Assembly: GCA_027946555.1 (NCBI GenBank)
Contig: JAPEVC010000055.1
Coordinates: forward strand, 103,594 to 167,593
DNA: 64,000 bases
Direction: 5' to 3'
Source: Gnomoniopsis sp. IMI 355080
Taxonomy: Eukaryota > Ascomycota > Sordariomycetes > Diaporthales > Gnomoniaceae
The translations under genes and the position numbers were made by a program. The notes under the pieces were generated by a model. It saw only the letters and a list, made by a program, of their open reading frames with translations, did no database searches and was not told the origin of the DNA. Of this stretch, positions 54,397 through 64,000 are shown in pieces (the first letter of the stretch is position 1; each line of letters opens with the position of its first letter).

Positions 54397-55467
54397 GGGC
54401 TTTAGTCTGTTGGGATCGTTGTGACACGGCACGTTCCTGATGATTTATTACCAAGAAGCTTTAGAGATATTATTGCGGCTGTTCGTGAGAGTGATATTTC
54501 ACTACAATAATTCCACCATAAGCCACGTCGCGGCCCGCCTTAGCACTATGAGCACTTCATCGGCGACAGCTCCGCCCGCAACGGGGGTGAACATGGATCT
54601 ATCACCTGCCACAGCGAAGCTCCTATGAAAGGGCTATGAATAAGTGGTAAAGATATGTTGTCAGGTTGAAAAGCGTCTGACACTAGTGACTACCTACGTA
54701 CAGCGGCTCAGGGGACTGCTGGGAGTAAAGACCATACACATATTCCAGTGGTCTTCGCTTATAGTCTATTTATGGAGCAAAACATTTCCTACATGTTCGC
54801 TTGCCTAGGTAAGCGTTCCAAGTTTATTGCATTGTATGGTATAGTGACGAAAACAGAGTGCATCAAAAGTCAGGCGGACCCAACGCGTCGTGTTGCAAGC
54901 ACAGTCTTTCACATCAGGAGCATGTGATGCTAGAACCTGACTAGGTACTGACTCACGTACGTATATACATTGTGTCGACCACTGGACTCGGCGAAGGCAT
55001 TCAGTTAGTAGGCTGCTTCTAAATGTGTGTGAATGGCTGAGTAGCCTTATTATAAACACAATAGGGAGAATAGATACAATTCGAGACGGACTTTTTGGAG
55101 ATCGGAGTAAACCCCGCATTGCCCAACTCCACTTGCTCATGCACTCATGGCTCGACGAACATGGGTCAGCCAACCAACCTTGCATCGAATGTACCTAGGT
55201 ACTTATGTAGCTCTTCCTGTTATGCGGGCGAATCATATACGGCGCTCAACCTGCAAGGCATTCGACAACCTCGGCATGAAAAATACGAGGCAGTACATGC
55301 TTTGGACTATGTAATTTCGTGAAAACACATAGTCTGCCAAGGCTTTCTCAATATTTTCTCGTAAGTTGGATACATCAGTCGGTGTCTATGTAACACGTAT
55401 AGGTTCTTGAGTGCACTTGGGCACTGCCCGCTACCGAAGAGATGCTGCTTGAAGTCATTGCCACCGT
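54397..55467. other. Convergent intergenic region with a TACCTAGGTA palindrome
   Basis: TACCTAGGTA is at 55192-55201, and CCTAGGTA is also found at 54805-54812. A 26-codon ATG frame at 54548-54628 is too small to call. No RNA gene seen. Confidence 0.4.
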
Positions 55468-57435
55468 CTACTCATCGTCATCAACATTAATTTCCGTCTT
55501 CTTCCACTTGCGTGCAGGGATGCGACGCCTGAACATAATGTCAATCTCGCGGTAAGACCGGCCCTTCATCTCAGGCAACTCGAAGTACGCGACAATCAAG
55601 CATAGTAGACCCGTAGCGCCCCAAACGTAACCGCACTTGGCTCCCACTGCAAGGTGGTGTTAGTGACTTCCCTAAACTCTTTGCGCAAAGTAATAAAAAA
55701 AAAAAGAGACTTACAGTTTCCTCCGGTAGGGTTCAACATGTACGAGGCGACTATTGCATGTCTTTATTAGCATTCTGCTTCCATCCAAAGTAGACATTGC
55801 AGTGACAAGACTTACGGAAGATGCAAGGAATCTCGACAATGTAGTACGTCGCACGACCAACTCCAGTCGTGAGAGGCCTGAGGCGGATGGCCGATGTCTC
55901 TCCAATGACGACCCAGGATGCAGGAGCAGGTCCAAGGGTGAAGAGGACAGAGACAATGAGACCAAGAGACGCCGACGCCAGAGCAGACGCGTTGCCTTTA
56001 CCTCCATTGACCGTTCCTGCAATGCCGAGCGCGACCAGAAGGACGGTGTTGACAGCGGAGCCCCAGAGGTAGATCGAACGTCGACCATAGAACGTCGTTA
56101 GGATCCAGGAGAGCATCACGAATATCATCTGCAAGGCCGAGGTGATGAGGCCCAAAGCGAAAGCGGTGTTTGTGTCCATGCCAGCCTCTGTGCAATGAAT
56201 CGGTGATTAGCAGGTGTTATATATGGGTAAGAAGATTATACGTTGAGAAGGAGGGATGACCACATACGTTCAAAGAAGTAGACGGCCTGGTTGGCGATCA
56301 GGTTGCCAGTAAGATTCTGCGCCAAGTAGACACCACAGACGATGAGTGTACGGCGAAGATCGGTACCCTTGAACAGCTCAATCATCTTGGGCTTCTCGGC
56401 CGACTCCTCGAGCTCAATGACACGACGCATCATGGCAACAGTCTCATCGGTCTTGACTGCGGACTTCCGTCCAAGCCGCTCGACTGCCCGCGCCGCTTCC
56501 TCGTGCCGCCCTTTCCGGACTAGCCACCAAGGACTCTCTGGTGCACAGTACATGAGGATAGCGAGCGGGGTGGGGAACATCCATTGAAGCGCGATAGGTA
56601 TTCTGTATGATAGTTCGTCAGTTGAAAGTGCTTCCTTTGACCCCGCGAAAAAATTGAAACAAATGATAAATTACGTACTCATAAGCACTGGGGTCGGTTC
56701 TGCTGTTGTAGCGATATGTGACACCACCGACAATGATACTGCCAACGGCCCAGAACATCTGCAGCATCTGGGTTGCAGGAGCGCGCAACTTGATGGGCAC
56801 AATCTCGCTACAGTAGGCCGGTGCATTGGCAATGAAGATTCCCCAGGGTAGACCTTCAAGAAGCTGGGCTACAAAGATGACCGGCATGGACTTGGCGAAG
56901 TAGAAGGCGAAGATGAAGACGTTCAAGGCCATGAGGCCGGTAACAGTGGCCCAGCGGTATCCGATTCGGCTAGTCAGCGGGCCAGCAAGGAAGACACCAA
57001 TGAGTGCACCGAGTTGCCCAGACACTTGGAGCGCGGACTGCCACTTTGTTTCAATGACCCAATTCCCGTCGTGCATTACACCGTATTGTTTTTGGAAGGC
57101 AGGCAGGGCGACAAAGTTACCAATGAGGAACACATCGTAGGATTCCATGATCTACAAGCAAAGAAGGTCAGCGCTTCTGTGGTGCCGGAAACCATTTAAA
57201 AAAAGAGAGAAAAAAAACAAGAGAGCCAGCTTACAATACAAGAGGACATGACAAATGCCCAAAAGGAAGCCATTGGGTAAGCCCTGACGGCTTGCATCAC
57301 CGTCATGTTATGCTCTTCATTTTCAGCCTCGATCGCACCGGCCCTGAAGTCGGCCATAGCAGCCTTCTCCGCATAGATGGCATCATGCTCGATCTCCTTG
57401 GCGCTGGAGTGCGGCTTCTCGGGATCGTGCTCCAT
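55468..57435 (-). CDS. MFS sugar transporter, alpha-glucoside (MAL-type) permease family
   Basis: Six exons: 57435-57235, 57151-56679, 56602-56268, 56187-55816, 55750-55715, 55646-55468; 531 residues. Junctions restore family sequence: SSCI/IMESYDVFLIGNFVALPAFQ, SAYE/IPIALQWMFP, YFFE/QAGMDTNTAFALGL, IPCIF/LASYMLNPTGGN/LGAKCGYVWGATG. Exon 5 is only 36 nt. Twelve TMs are expected. Signature motifs: GPLTSRIGYRWATVTG (cytosolic loop 2-3), LLEGLPWGIFIANAPAYCSE, PESPWWLVRKGRHEEAARAV (PESPRW-type), ASWVVIGETSAIRLR, and PEMKGRSYREIDIMF (the PETKGRS-type end of TM12). The N-terminal VRAYPMASFWAFVMSS is typical of maltose/alpha-glucoside:H+ symporters at the plasma membrane. Usually induced by maltose-type sugars and repressed by glucose; no regulator gene is nearby. 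Confidence 0.9.
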
Positions 57436-57757
57436 GATTGCTGAGATTCTCGCCCAATACAACAAAGAGTACTTGGTGTGAGGGTGTTGAAGGTCGTGGA
57501 AACCGAGGGTGCTAAGGGGAACCCACAAAATCAAGATAAGGGGGCGGGCATGGGGACTATGTTATATATACCTACGAACATTACACTGCAGGCTGCAGCA
57601 AGACAGATGCGCGATTGGGGAGGGAGGGGGGTTAGCCTTGTTAGGTCCGCTAGGGTTGGAAAGCCATACTATTAGCCGCTTTCTCTCGTGACCTGCATGC
57701 GGACGGGGGACCTAGATTTTCCTGAATCATCGTCAAATTACCGTGGTATTGGGGGTT

Positions 57758-57793
57758 GGTACTGAGTGGTACTAGGTGGTACTGGGTGGTACC
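57758..57793. repeat. 10-bp tandem repeat GGTACTGGGT, about 3.5 copies
   Basis: Units begin at 57758, 57768 and 57778 (GGTACTGAGT, GGTACTAGGT, GGTACTGGGT) and a partial GGTACC follows at 57788. It lies about 320 bases upstream of the sugar permease start codon. Confidence 0.85.
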
Positions 57794-57923
57794 ATGGCAG
57801 CGAGTTCCCTCCCCCAGGATTTTTACCCCGGATGCCCCCCCCTGGGGCCTGGGGTCCCCGCGGGGTGGGAAGGATGCGGATTCGCGGCGCTTCTTCGCTC
57901 TAATGTTGGCCGAGCTCAACGGC

Positions 57924-57948
57924 AAAAGCTTGGGCCGACCAAGCTTTT
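57924..57948. repeat. Perfect 10-bp inverted repeat
   Basis: AAAAGCTTGG (57924-57933) and CCAAGCTTTT (57939-57948) are perfect inverted copies with a GCCGA loop. Purpose unknown; it is in a G/C-rich gene-free stretch. Confidence 0.9.
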
Positions 57949-58204
57949 CCCCTATAGGGCCGGCTGTAAGTCTGCGACGGCCCTTTTTACTCGAAATAGT
58001 CTGTCTATTAGCAAGCACGCTATATCGAACAACGGGCGCCACCAACACACTTGATTCCCTCCCCCCCTGGCCAGGGAGCCCTTGGTGCCAAGGGGACTTT
58101 GTAGTTACGCTTTCCCGCAATGTCTTGAATCGACGACCGAGTGGGTGGATTCGGGGTCCCGACCACGTTTCGGACGCCTTCAGTAACCATAGCTGCAAGT
58201 CCGT

Positions 58205-58222
58205 AAGTCAGTCAGTCAGTCC
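58205..58222. repeat. AGTC tetranucleotide repeat
   Basis: Four to five copies of AGTC/GTCA in a row, followed by imperfect CTGT/CAGT units to about 58234. Simple-sequence repeat. Confidence 0.85.
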
Positions 58223-60681
58223 TGTCTGTCAGTCCACACGCTGCGAGTCGTCCCAAAACACTCGTCCCAAGAACACTTCTCGCACTGACAGGCTAGCGCT
58301 AATCCGTTGAGTGTAACTCTACCAGATCCACCTGCATCCTTCCTGCGGAGAGCCCCGTCCAGTACGGCCAATCATGAACATACCGTGATTCCGAATAACA
58401 CCCCTAGTCTCTCTGCTCACGAGTCCCAGCAGACTGGTTTGGCATAGTTGAGCTAGGGATTAGTCAATACAGTACGGAGTCCTAGTCGAGCGGGTACAAC
58501 ACTAAACACTTCGCACATCCCATCTTGGGGAAGCTGGAAACTCTGAAGAGTGGAGAAAAACCAAGAAACCAGAACGTGGCTTCAACTAGGTTAATGTTAG
58601 TCGTCCTCGTGCCCGTACGTGATGAGATGGAAATTTAGAATCCTTGCAGGGAATTTGATTCATTAATAGGATGTCCCATCCTGCTTTTAACCCGCACACT
58701 TCAAGAGAACTATTTGCCTACCTTTTGGCCCATGAAAGCCTCAGGCTCTCGAGCGAAGAAAATTAGATACTCTGGATTTACAACCTTGCCTGTCGTTGGA
58801 CACTTCTGATCTTTTTATATGCGTCAATTAAGTGCAGGGGTGACGATTCATGGAGAGGGAGCCCAGATGGTATGCAACCCTTGGAAAGAGCCGAGCTGAG
58901 GTGTCCCAATTTCCAGCTCATCTCAACATGTCCGGCAGAGGAGATGAAATTGTTCACTGGGAACTTTTGCCTTGAGTACCATCGTGAGTGAGGCATTCTG
59001 TATTACGGTTGACGAAAAACTGGCTGAGATAGACTGCTCTTTCAGCCTGATTCATTGTAACCTTTCATGCTCCTCCAGTCACTGTAAGGTACTTCTTCTG
59101 AGTATTATCAGTGCAATGTGTTAGAAGACTCTAGCACTCGCTTCGGTCATGATACATAGAATAGACAGACCCCGTAGCTGTCTCTCCATCTAATATCTAC
59201 TCAAATAGGCAGGACCTCCGTCATAAGAACCTGTTTCCAATCTTACAAGATTTCTCAACAATGCACAACTTCCAACGATCTAGACTCATCTGAGTCTTCT
59301 CAGTTTTGCGACTCGGTCTCTAAAGCAGAATGGCTGGTTTCGGTGTAGTATTTTGTCTTGCACACGCCTGGTGTGTGTCCACGGCTGACTCTGAGCAGAC
59401 CGCTGCAAATCAGGATGTGCATAACAATGCGTTGTAAAGTGCCCAGGTGGTAGTGCTCGCTCGGCGGGGTCTGGTTTTGATAGAGGCAACCTTTCGTATG
59501 GTAATGGACAAAGATGAGCGGCTGACAGCTGTTGCTGCGGCACATTCGGCAGGACTCGAGGTTCTTCTTTCCAAATTATTGTTGCCTGCGCTGCTCGCTA
59601 CCTACCAGTGCGCATGGCGAGCTTATCCCGTCATCTTATTCCGGAACACTCGGAGAGCCGGCACCCAACGAATGTCTTGTTCAAAAGCCACACTTCTCGA
59701 GTTCGGCTACAGATGATCCGACCAGATGGTATACAATCTGTTGCCGTCCATGATTGCTCGCCACCGATGCTCCCTGGCCGACATGAAATATCTGAACCGT
59801 GCGCCAGGTGTTTTGGCTCGGGTCTCGGTCATCTTTGGCCACGACCTCCCTTATATCACTCGCTGCGGGTACTGAGTTGTACTTAGACCTCGGCGTGCTT
59901 ATGTTTGCGCACTTTCAGAGCGATGCGGAGCGCAGAGACCTGGAAGCCTACTTATTTTCATCTAGGTCATCTTGTTTTTGGTGGTACGGCATCCCAAAGG
60001 AGACCTCATTCTGGATAGACATTGGCTTATTGTCGTATTCGCAGAACACAGCTGTGGAACTAGGTACAACTCCGTTCCGAGCATTGGCGAAGGCAATATA
60101 CTTACAGAGCGAGATTGAAGAACTCTTTTTGAGTCGCAGCATTCTCCTCCCTCGCATGAAAGAACGAACCTGCATACAAAGCTCAAGTGCAGAGGCTGTG
60201 ACACCACCGTGCTGTCGATGATATCCCGCAGTGTGATTCGCGAAGTCTCCGAGAATGTGTCTATATAGAGTTGTGTGTTGAAGAGTAGAGCAAATTCTTA
60301 GCAAATCTCACGATACAATCAATCTTGACCAAATTGAATTGAACACATTTGGATTATCTCCTGTCTGACGTGAGGCTCTTCTCTCATAGTCATAGCGATA
60401 AGTCGTACTTAGGTATGCAACGGCGCCTGAGCAGTCACATCATCAGCACCATTGAAGGTTGCGTCTGCATCACTGCCTTTTATCTTTGCACAACCAATAA
60501 TAAGCGGTCGACATTCGCCGATGCTCTCCGTCAGTCTCCTGTGTCGACAAGCTTTTACACGATACAGTTCTTTACACACAACATACCCGACCAGTGACAG
60601 CATACGTGGCTTCCTGTCGATTGGCTACAAAGGTTGATTCGAAAAAGTAAGTAAAAGGTCCATGTTAAGTCTAAGTTACCA

Positions 60682-60735
60682 CAGGCCAAAAGGCCTGCGT
60701 GGTCCTGCTTAAATAGCCGTAGGGCTATAGCAGGG
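60682..60735. repeat. Two adjacent hairpins
   Basis: Hairpin 1: CAGGCC (60682-60687), loop AAAA, GGCCTG (60692-60697). Hairpin 2 is nested: CCTGCT (60705-60710) with AGCAGG (60730-60735) outside, and ATAGCC (60714-60719) with GGCTAT (60724-60729) inside, loop GTAG. Such compact structure in gene-free DNA could be a small transposable-element relic or a structured RNA; neither is shown. Confidence 0.6.
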
Positions 60736-63700
60736 ATAATATACCAACACTTCCCATCTGTATATTAATAATGGTGTCGATGATGGTTATATGTATCTAT
60801 GTACTGTTAGTCGCCGTCTTTCGTTAGCCACCACGCTATCACTAACCATTTCTTTTCGTTCTTTTCTTGCCTTCGGGATTTTCTCTCTGGGGTCGTCAAA
60901 AGAGGGTAAGCACTGGATTTTTTTTTCTGTCGGTTAACATGCTCGCCACTATATCATGTTTACTTCTTGCTGGGATGGTTTTTCTTGGAGCCTTCGGGGT
61001 CTCAGCCTTAATCAATCAGGTCATGGTGTGTGCATGGGGACAGGCTGTCCGAGGGAGGCTGACGATGGCCATCAGGCACGACACTTTTCACGTAATAACG
61101 ATAAATAGACCTCATTGCGAGATTTCCTCAACAACGTGACCTTCGCTAGCCATGTCTTCAGCAGACTCCGTAATGAGACTCGAAAATTGGAGAGGAATTT
61201 GGGATTCCTGCCATGTACTTATGTCTACCACAAAACACGTCTCAACGGGCACGCCCGTTCCGAAGTCATTCCAACTATAGGTAGATGTCGCTTATGCCTA
61301 CATATGCATGATCGCCAGTTTCCAGTGTCTATCTTTCACGGCGGGATACGAAGTCCCAAGGTATGTATTGAATCACTAAGTCCTCATCCAGTTCACGTCG
61401 TTTACTCGCAAGTCGACTGATCATCTGGTGGGAAGATGCTCCGACATCCTGTTTGATTCATCCTACATCAGCCTCCGGCCGCAATCTTCCAGGCCCTGCT
61501 TGGACACTCGGGTGACCTCTCACCGTCTGGCTAAGCTTACCTCGTTGTTGTGGGATGATATTCGAGGACGCCTTTTAGCTCTAGATTCTACATCTGGGGT
61601 CTGATATGTCGTGGAACCCGGGACATAACAAAGCTCAAGCTAGCAACGTGGGACAAAGCTGAACTTGTGCGAGCCTCGCACGAATCTTCCTCCGGTTTCT
61701 TCTCTACGTTCTTTGCCGCTCCGTACTAGTGGACAAGACGCCCGTCTTGGTCCAGTTCTCGTGGAATCTTCGAGTGATGCAGGAAGGCTGCAGCAGTATC
61801 CGCCAGCGGTCCTTCACGCCCCTCCTCATCATCGACCTATCTTTCGACGTCGCTCGACGTTTTAATTTCTACGCAGAATCGGGACCGTCAGGAGTCATCA
61901 TCAAGAAGGGTCCTCACAACAAAAACCGCGTCGACCGCCATAGTTGCCGACGAAGAGAGGCAACTCATTTGAGAACACAGCGAAATACCAATGTACCAAT
62001 GACTGAACGCTCATGATGCTGTAGGGAATCACCGGGAGACCCATACAATGCTTCAGATACTTCTACCCCAAGACGTTGATTTCAAATCATGTTGGTCATC
62101 GGGGACATAGACCCGCCTTGGTCACATTACACCGAGACAGTGAGTGACTAGAATCAATTGTCCACTCGTTCAACGCAAAATGCCAAAATCACGAAGGTTC
62201 CAGTCATGCCAGGCAGGTGCAAAGACCAACTCATGCGGTTGTGTATGCGAGAGCAGTGTATGTATAAAAAGCTTCGATTACTAACGGATGCACGTCGTAG
62301 CATACCATGATCGTCGACATGGGAGAGCGAAAGGGGGGGGGGAGGTAGTGTCGGCAATCAGAAGCAGACAGTACATCACCTCTTCGCGCAGATAGGTACC
62401 TATGCGAGTATCATTTATTGGACATCGCGAGCCTCGAGGCTCCTCATCAGCACCCATCCTGTTCTGCTCTACTCATTTTCAGATATCATCTCTCACAGCC
62501 CTTGTGATCAATAAAAACTGCGTCAAACTATCAAATTTTTGCGTGGGAGTGGGACCCCGACTGCTGATTTCAGCCTACACCTGTGCCAGAAAATCTTGGT
62601 CTCTCCACTTCAAGACTAGCATCACGCCGTGATGGCGAGAGCGTAGCTGCAGGCTGACTGCACTATCGGCCTATCCGATGCAAGTGTAGATGGGGCCTTC
62701 CCATGCTGTCGGTTTCTTCGAATCCTCCGTCTGTCATACCATGTAAGCTGGGTGGTGTCGAGTATATAGTACACACCATTCTTATCAAAGGAACTCGCAT
62801 ATTAACAGTTCTATGTGACAGATCATACAGCGGCTGTTCTTTGGTACATATCCTTCCACAAGTGGTTTAAGGTTAAAATACTCTGCACCCCTTGCGTGTT
62901 TGTGAGAGACCCTGTAAAGTTACATTGCCATAGAGAAGACAGCTGCCACTTCCGCCACTCCCGGAAAGCCTTGCCTTTGAAGACGAACTCCGAGCCGCTG
63001 GGTGAACGCGGCTTATATTCCGATCTAATTTTCCAACGGAACATGATTCCTGGGTAGATATGAATCTTACATAGTATAACGGACGATGCGCACCAACGAG
63101 TCATGGGAGGAGGACGGACGGGAGGCAATAAAGAGGAACATCATCACGTCAGAAAGACCCGCCCCATCGTATCTCGAGGCGAAGATCCTCTGCCTAGTCT
63201 CGAAAGTCGTCAAAGAGTCTTCTCCGGAACGAGCCGTTCGTCTTTGAACAAGCGAAGGAGAGAGGGTGAGTGGGAGATGATGGGAGATGGGAAGTCGTGA
63301 GTGGATCGTGATGTTCGCAAGGGTGCGGGTGGGGACTTCGCCGTGTAAGCTGTCTTGGGGCCAATCAGCATGAAGTCGGTATCAATGACCCCGGCTGTCA
63401 GAGTCCGGGGAGACCAGTAAGAGGGCCCGCAGATGCATCATCCTTTTTGTGGGCCAGAGATAGCGGACGCGCAGCACTGGGCGTAAGTACTTCGTCGCCC
63501 CTTGATAAGCTGCCTATGCTAGAGTGGGCAGGTGGCCAAATACTTGGCAGCCCTTTCCGACCTGCTGCCGACGCCTCATGGAAAGCTGTTGGACCGTTGA
63601 GAGCCGTATATCTGTGTGGCTTGACTTAGTATGACTTGCGAAAGCCTGTCGTGTTGTGCAAGGCTGTGTGCAGACGGTGGAACATGGCCTGCCAGGCCTG

Positions 63701-64000
63701 CATGGGCGTATAGACGTGCTGCTATGTAGGGTAGGTGTGGACTAGCCCTATGTGAGTGGACAAGAACTGCTATGGAAGTTGCCCAGACGCCAGAAATGCT
63801 TATTGAGAAACAAGCCTCGCGGCCCTCGGCGCCGGGAAGAAACAAGCATGGCCAAGATCACTCCCGTGCTGTCAGCCTTTTGTGTCATTTATCAGGCATT
63901 ATCCCTGATCCATGCTCACCTCTTGCGATCCTGTCTACCTTCATAGCTTTCGTAGCCTTCGTTGCAGAGAGCCTCGCGGCCTCGTTTTGGGGGGGGGGGT

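Larger units (their letters stand above)
57436..64000. other. 6.5-kb terminal stretch without a supported gene
   Basis: Apart from the promoter of the sugar permease, I find no gene here. The longest frames (57756-58310 on +, 57650-58198 on -, 59799-60221 on +) lack ATG-led coherent proteins, signal peptides or family motifs. An ATG-led 66-codon frame at 60939-61139 starts with a hydrophobic stretch but has no other support. Homopolymer G runs occur near 62332 and 63989. There is no telomeric TTAGGG array. Small repeats and hairpins are listed separately. Confidence 0.5.

Noticed and set aside
54548..54628. 26-codon ATG frame (MSTSSATAPPATG...)
   Set aside because: Looks like a possible first exon or relic, but no downstream exon could be joined.
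57650..58310. 180-codon frames on both strands
   Set aside because: G/C-rich low-complexity DNA keeps both strands open; no family feature. Recorded as repeat-bearing intergenic DNA.
59799..60221. 140-codon frame on +
   Set aside because: Starts with GTG, no domain, and overlapping minus-strand frames of similar length.
60939..61139. 66-codon ATG frame with a hydrophobic N-terminus
   Set aside because: Could be a small secreted protein, but only two or three cysteines, no clear cleavage site and no second exon; too weak to call.
63985..64000. G-run at the right edge as a telomere
   Set aside because: No TTAGGG or CCCTAA repeats; only a homopolymer run.
1..64000. tRNA and rRNA genes
   Set aside because: I looked for B-box-like GGTTCGANTCC and cloverleaf stems in intergenic DNA and found none I could support; a covariance-model search would be decisive.

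Overview
The window looks like nuclear DNA of a filamentous ascomycete (Pezizomycotina). Coding density is moderate, many genes are intronless or carry 50-100 nt GT-AG introns, and fungal families abound: DUF4246, F-box, HET, DUF3632, DUF7587-like, class I mannosidase, Spo7, a MAL-type sugar permease and secreted cysteine-rich peptides. I cannot fix the class; Dothideomycetes is a guess.

Layout. 1-302 is the 3' end of a DUF4246 gene. 1.2-13.4 kb is a fairly dense conserved block: F-box-like protein, GH47 alpha-1,2-mannosidase, a divergent pair made of an APH-type kinase and an acyl-CoA dehydrogenase (together the two halves of animal ACAD10/ACAD11), an O-fucosyltransferase-like membrane protein and a CorA-type transporter. 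A tiny secreted cysteine-rich protein lies at 14.4 kb and a kelch/transmembrane protein at 15.4-18.3 kb. After 4.5 kb without a convincing gene comes the centrepiece, 22751-30833. I resolve this as one 29-exon gene for a 1705-residue Thr/Ser-rich, GPI-anchored surface protein. Most of its exons are 24-180 nt long, multiples of three, and joined in phase 0.

32-39.7 kb holds an EBP/EXPERA-like membrane protein, a DUF4038/GH140-like secreted hydrolase, a repeat protein built on a DLYRQMF motif, an inositol monophosphatase and a probably N-myristoylated orphan. 40.7-45.1 kb is an accessory, fast-evolving stretch: DUF3632, a HET protein with an apparent frameshift, and a DUF7587-like protein with 57-bp repeats. 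45.6-51.3 kb is conserved again: Cld1/ABHD4-type hydrolase, Spo7, dual-specificity phosphatase. A two-exon gene at 51966-52278 encodes a 64-residue precursor that should release a six-cysteine 33-residue peptide at a KR site; its intron falls exactly at the pro/mature junction. GH130-like and MAL-type permease genes follow. The last 6.5 kb contains no gene I can support, only small repeats and hairpins.

Most genes act independently. The clearest functional link is the ACAD/kinase pair, which shares a promoter with three CCTCGG motifs, the core recognised by fungal fatty-acid regulators of the FarA/FarB type. Exon models were made by eye from splice consensus and reading frame; none is supported by transcripts.
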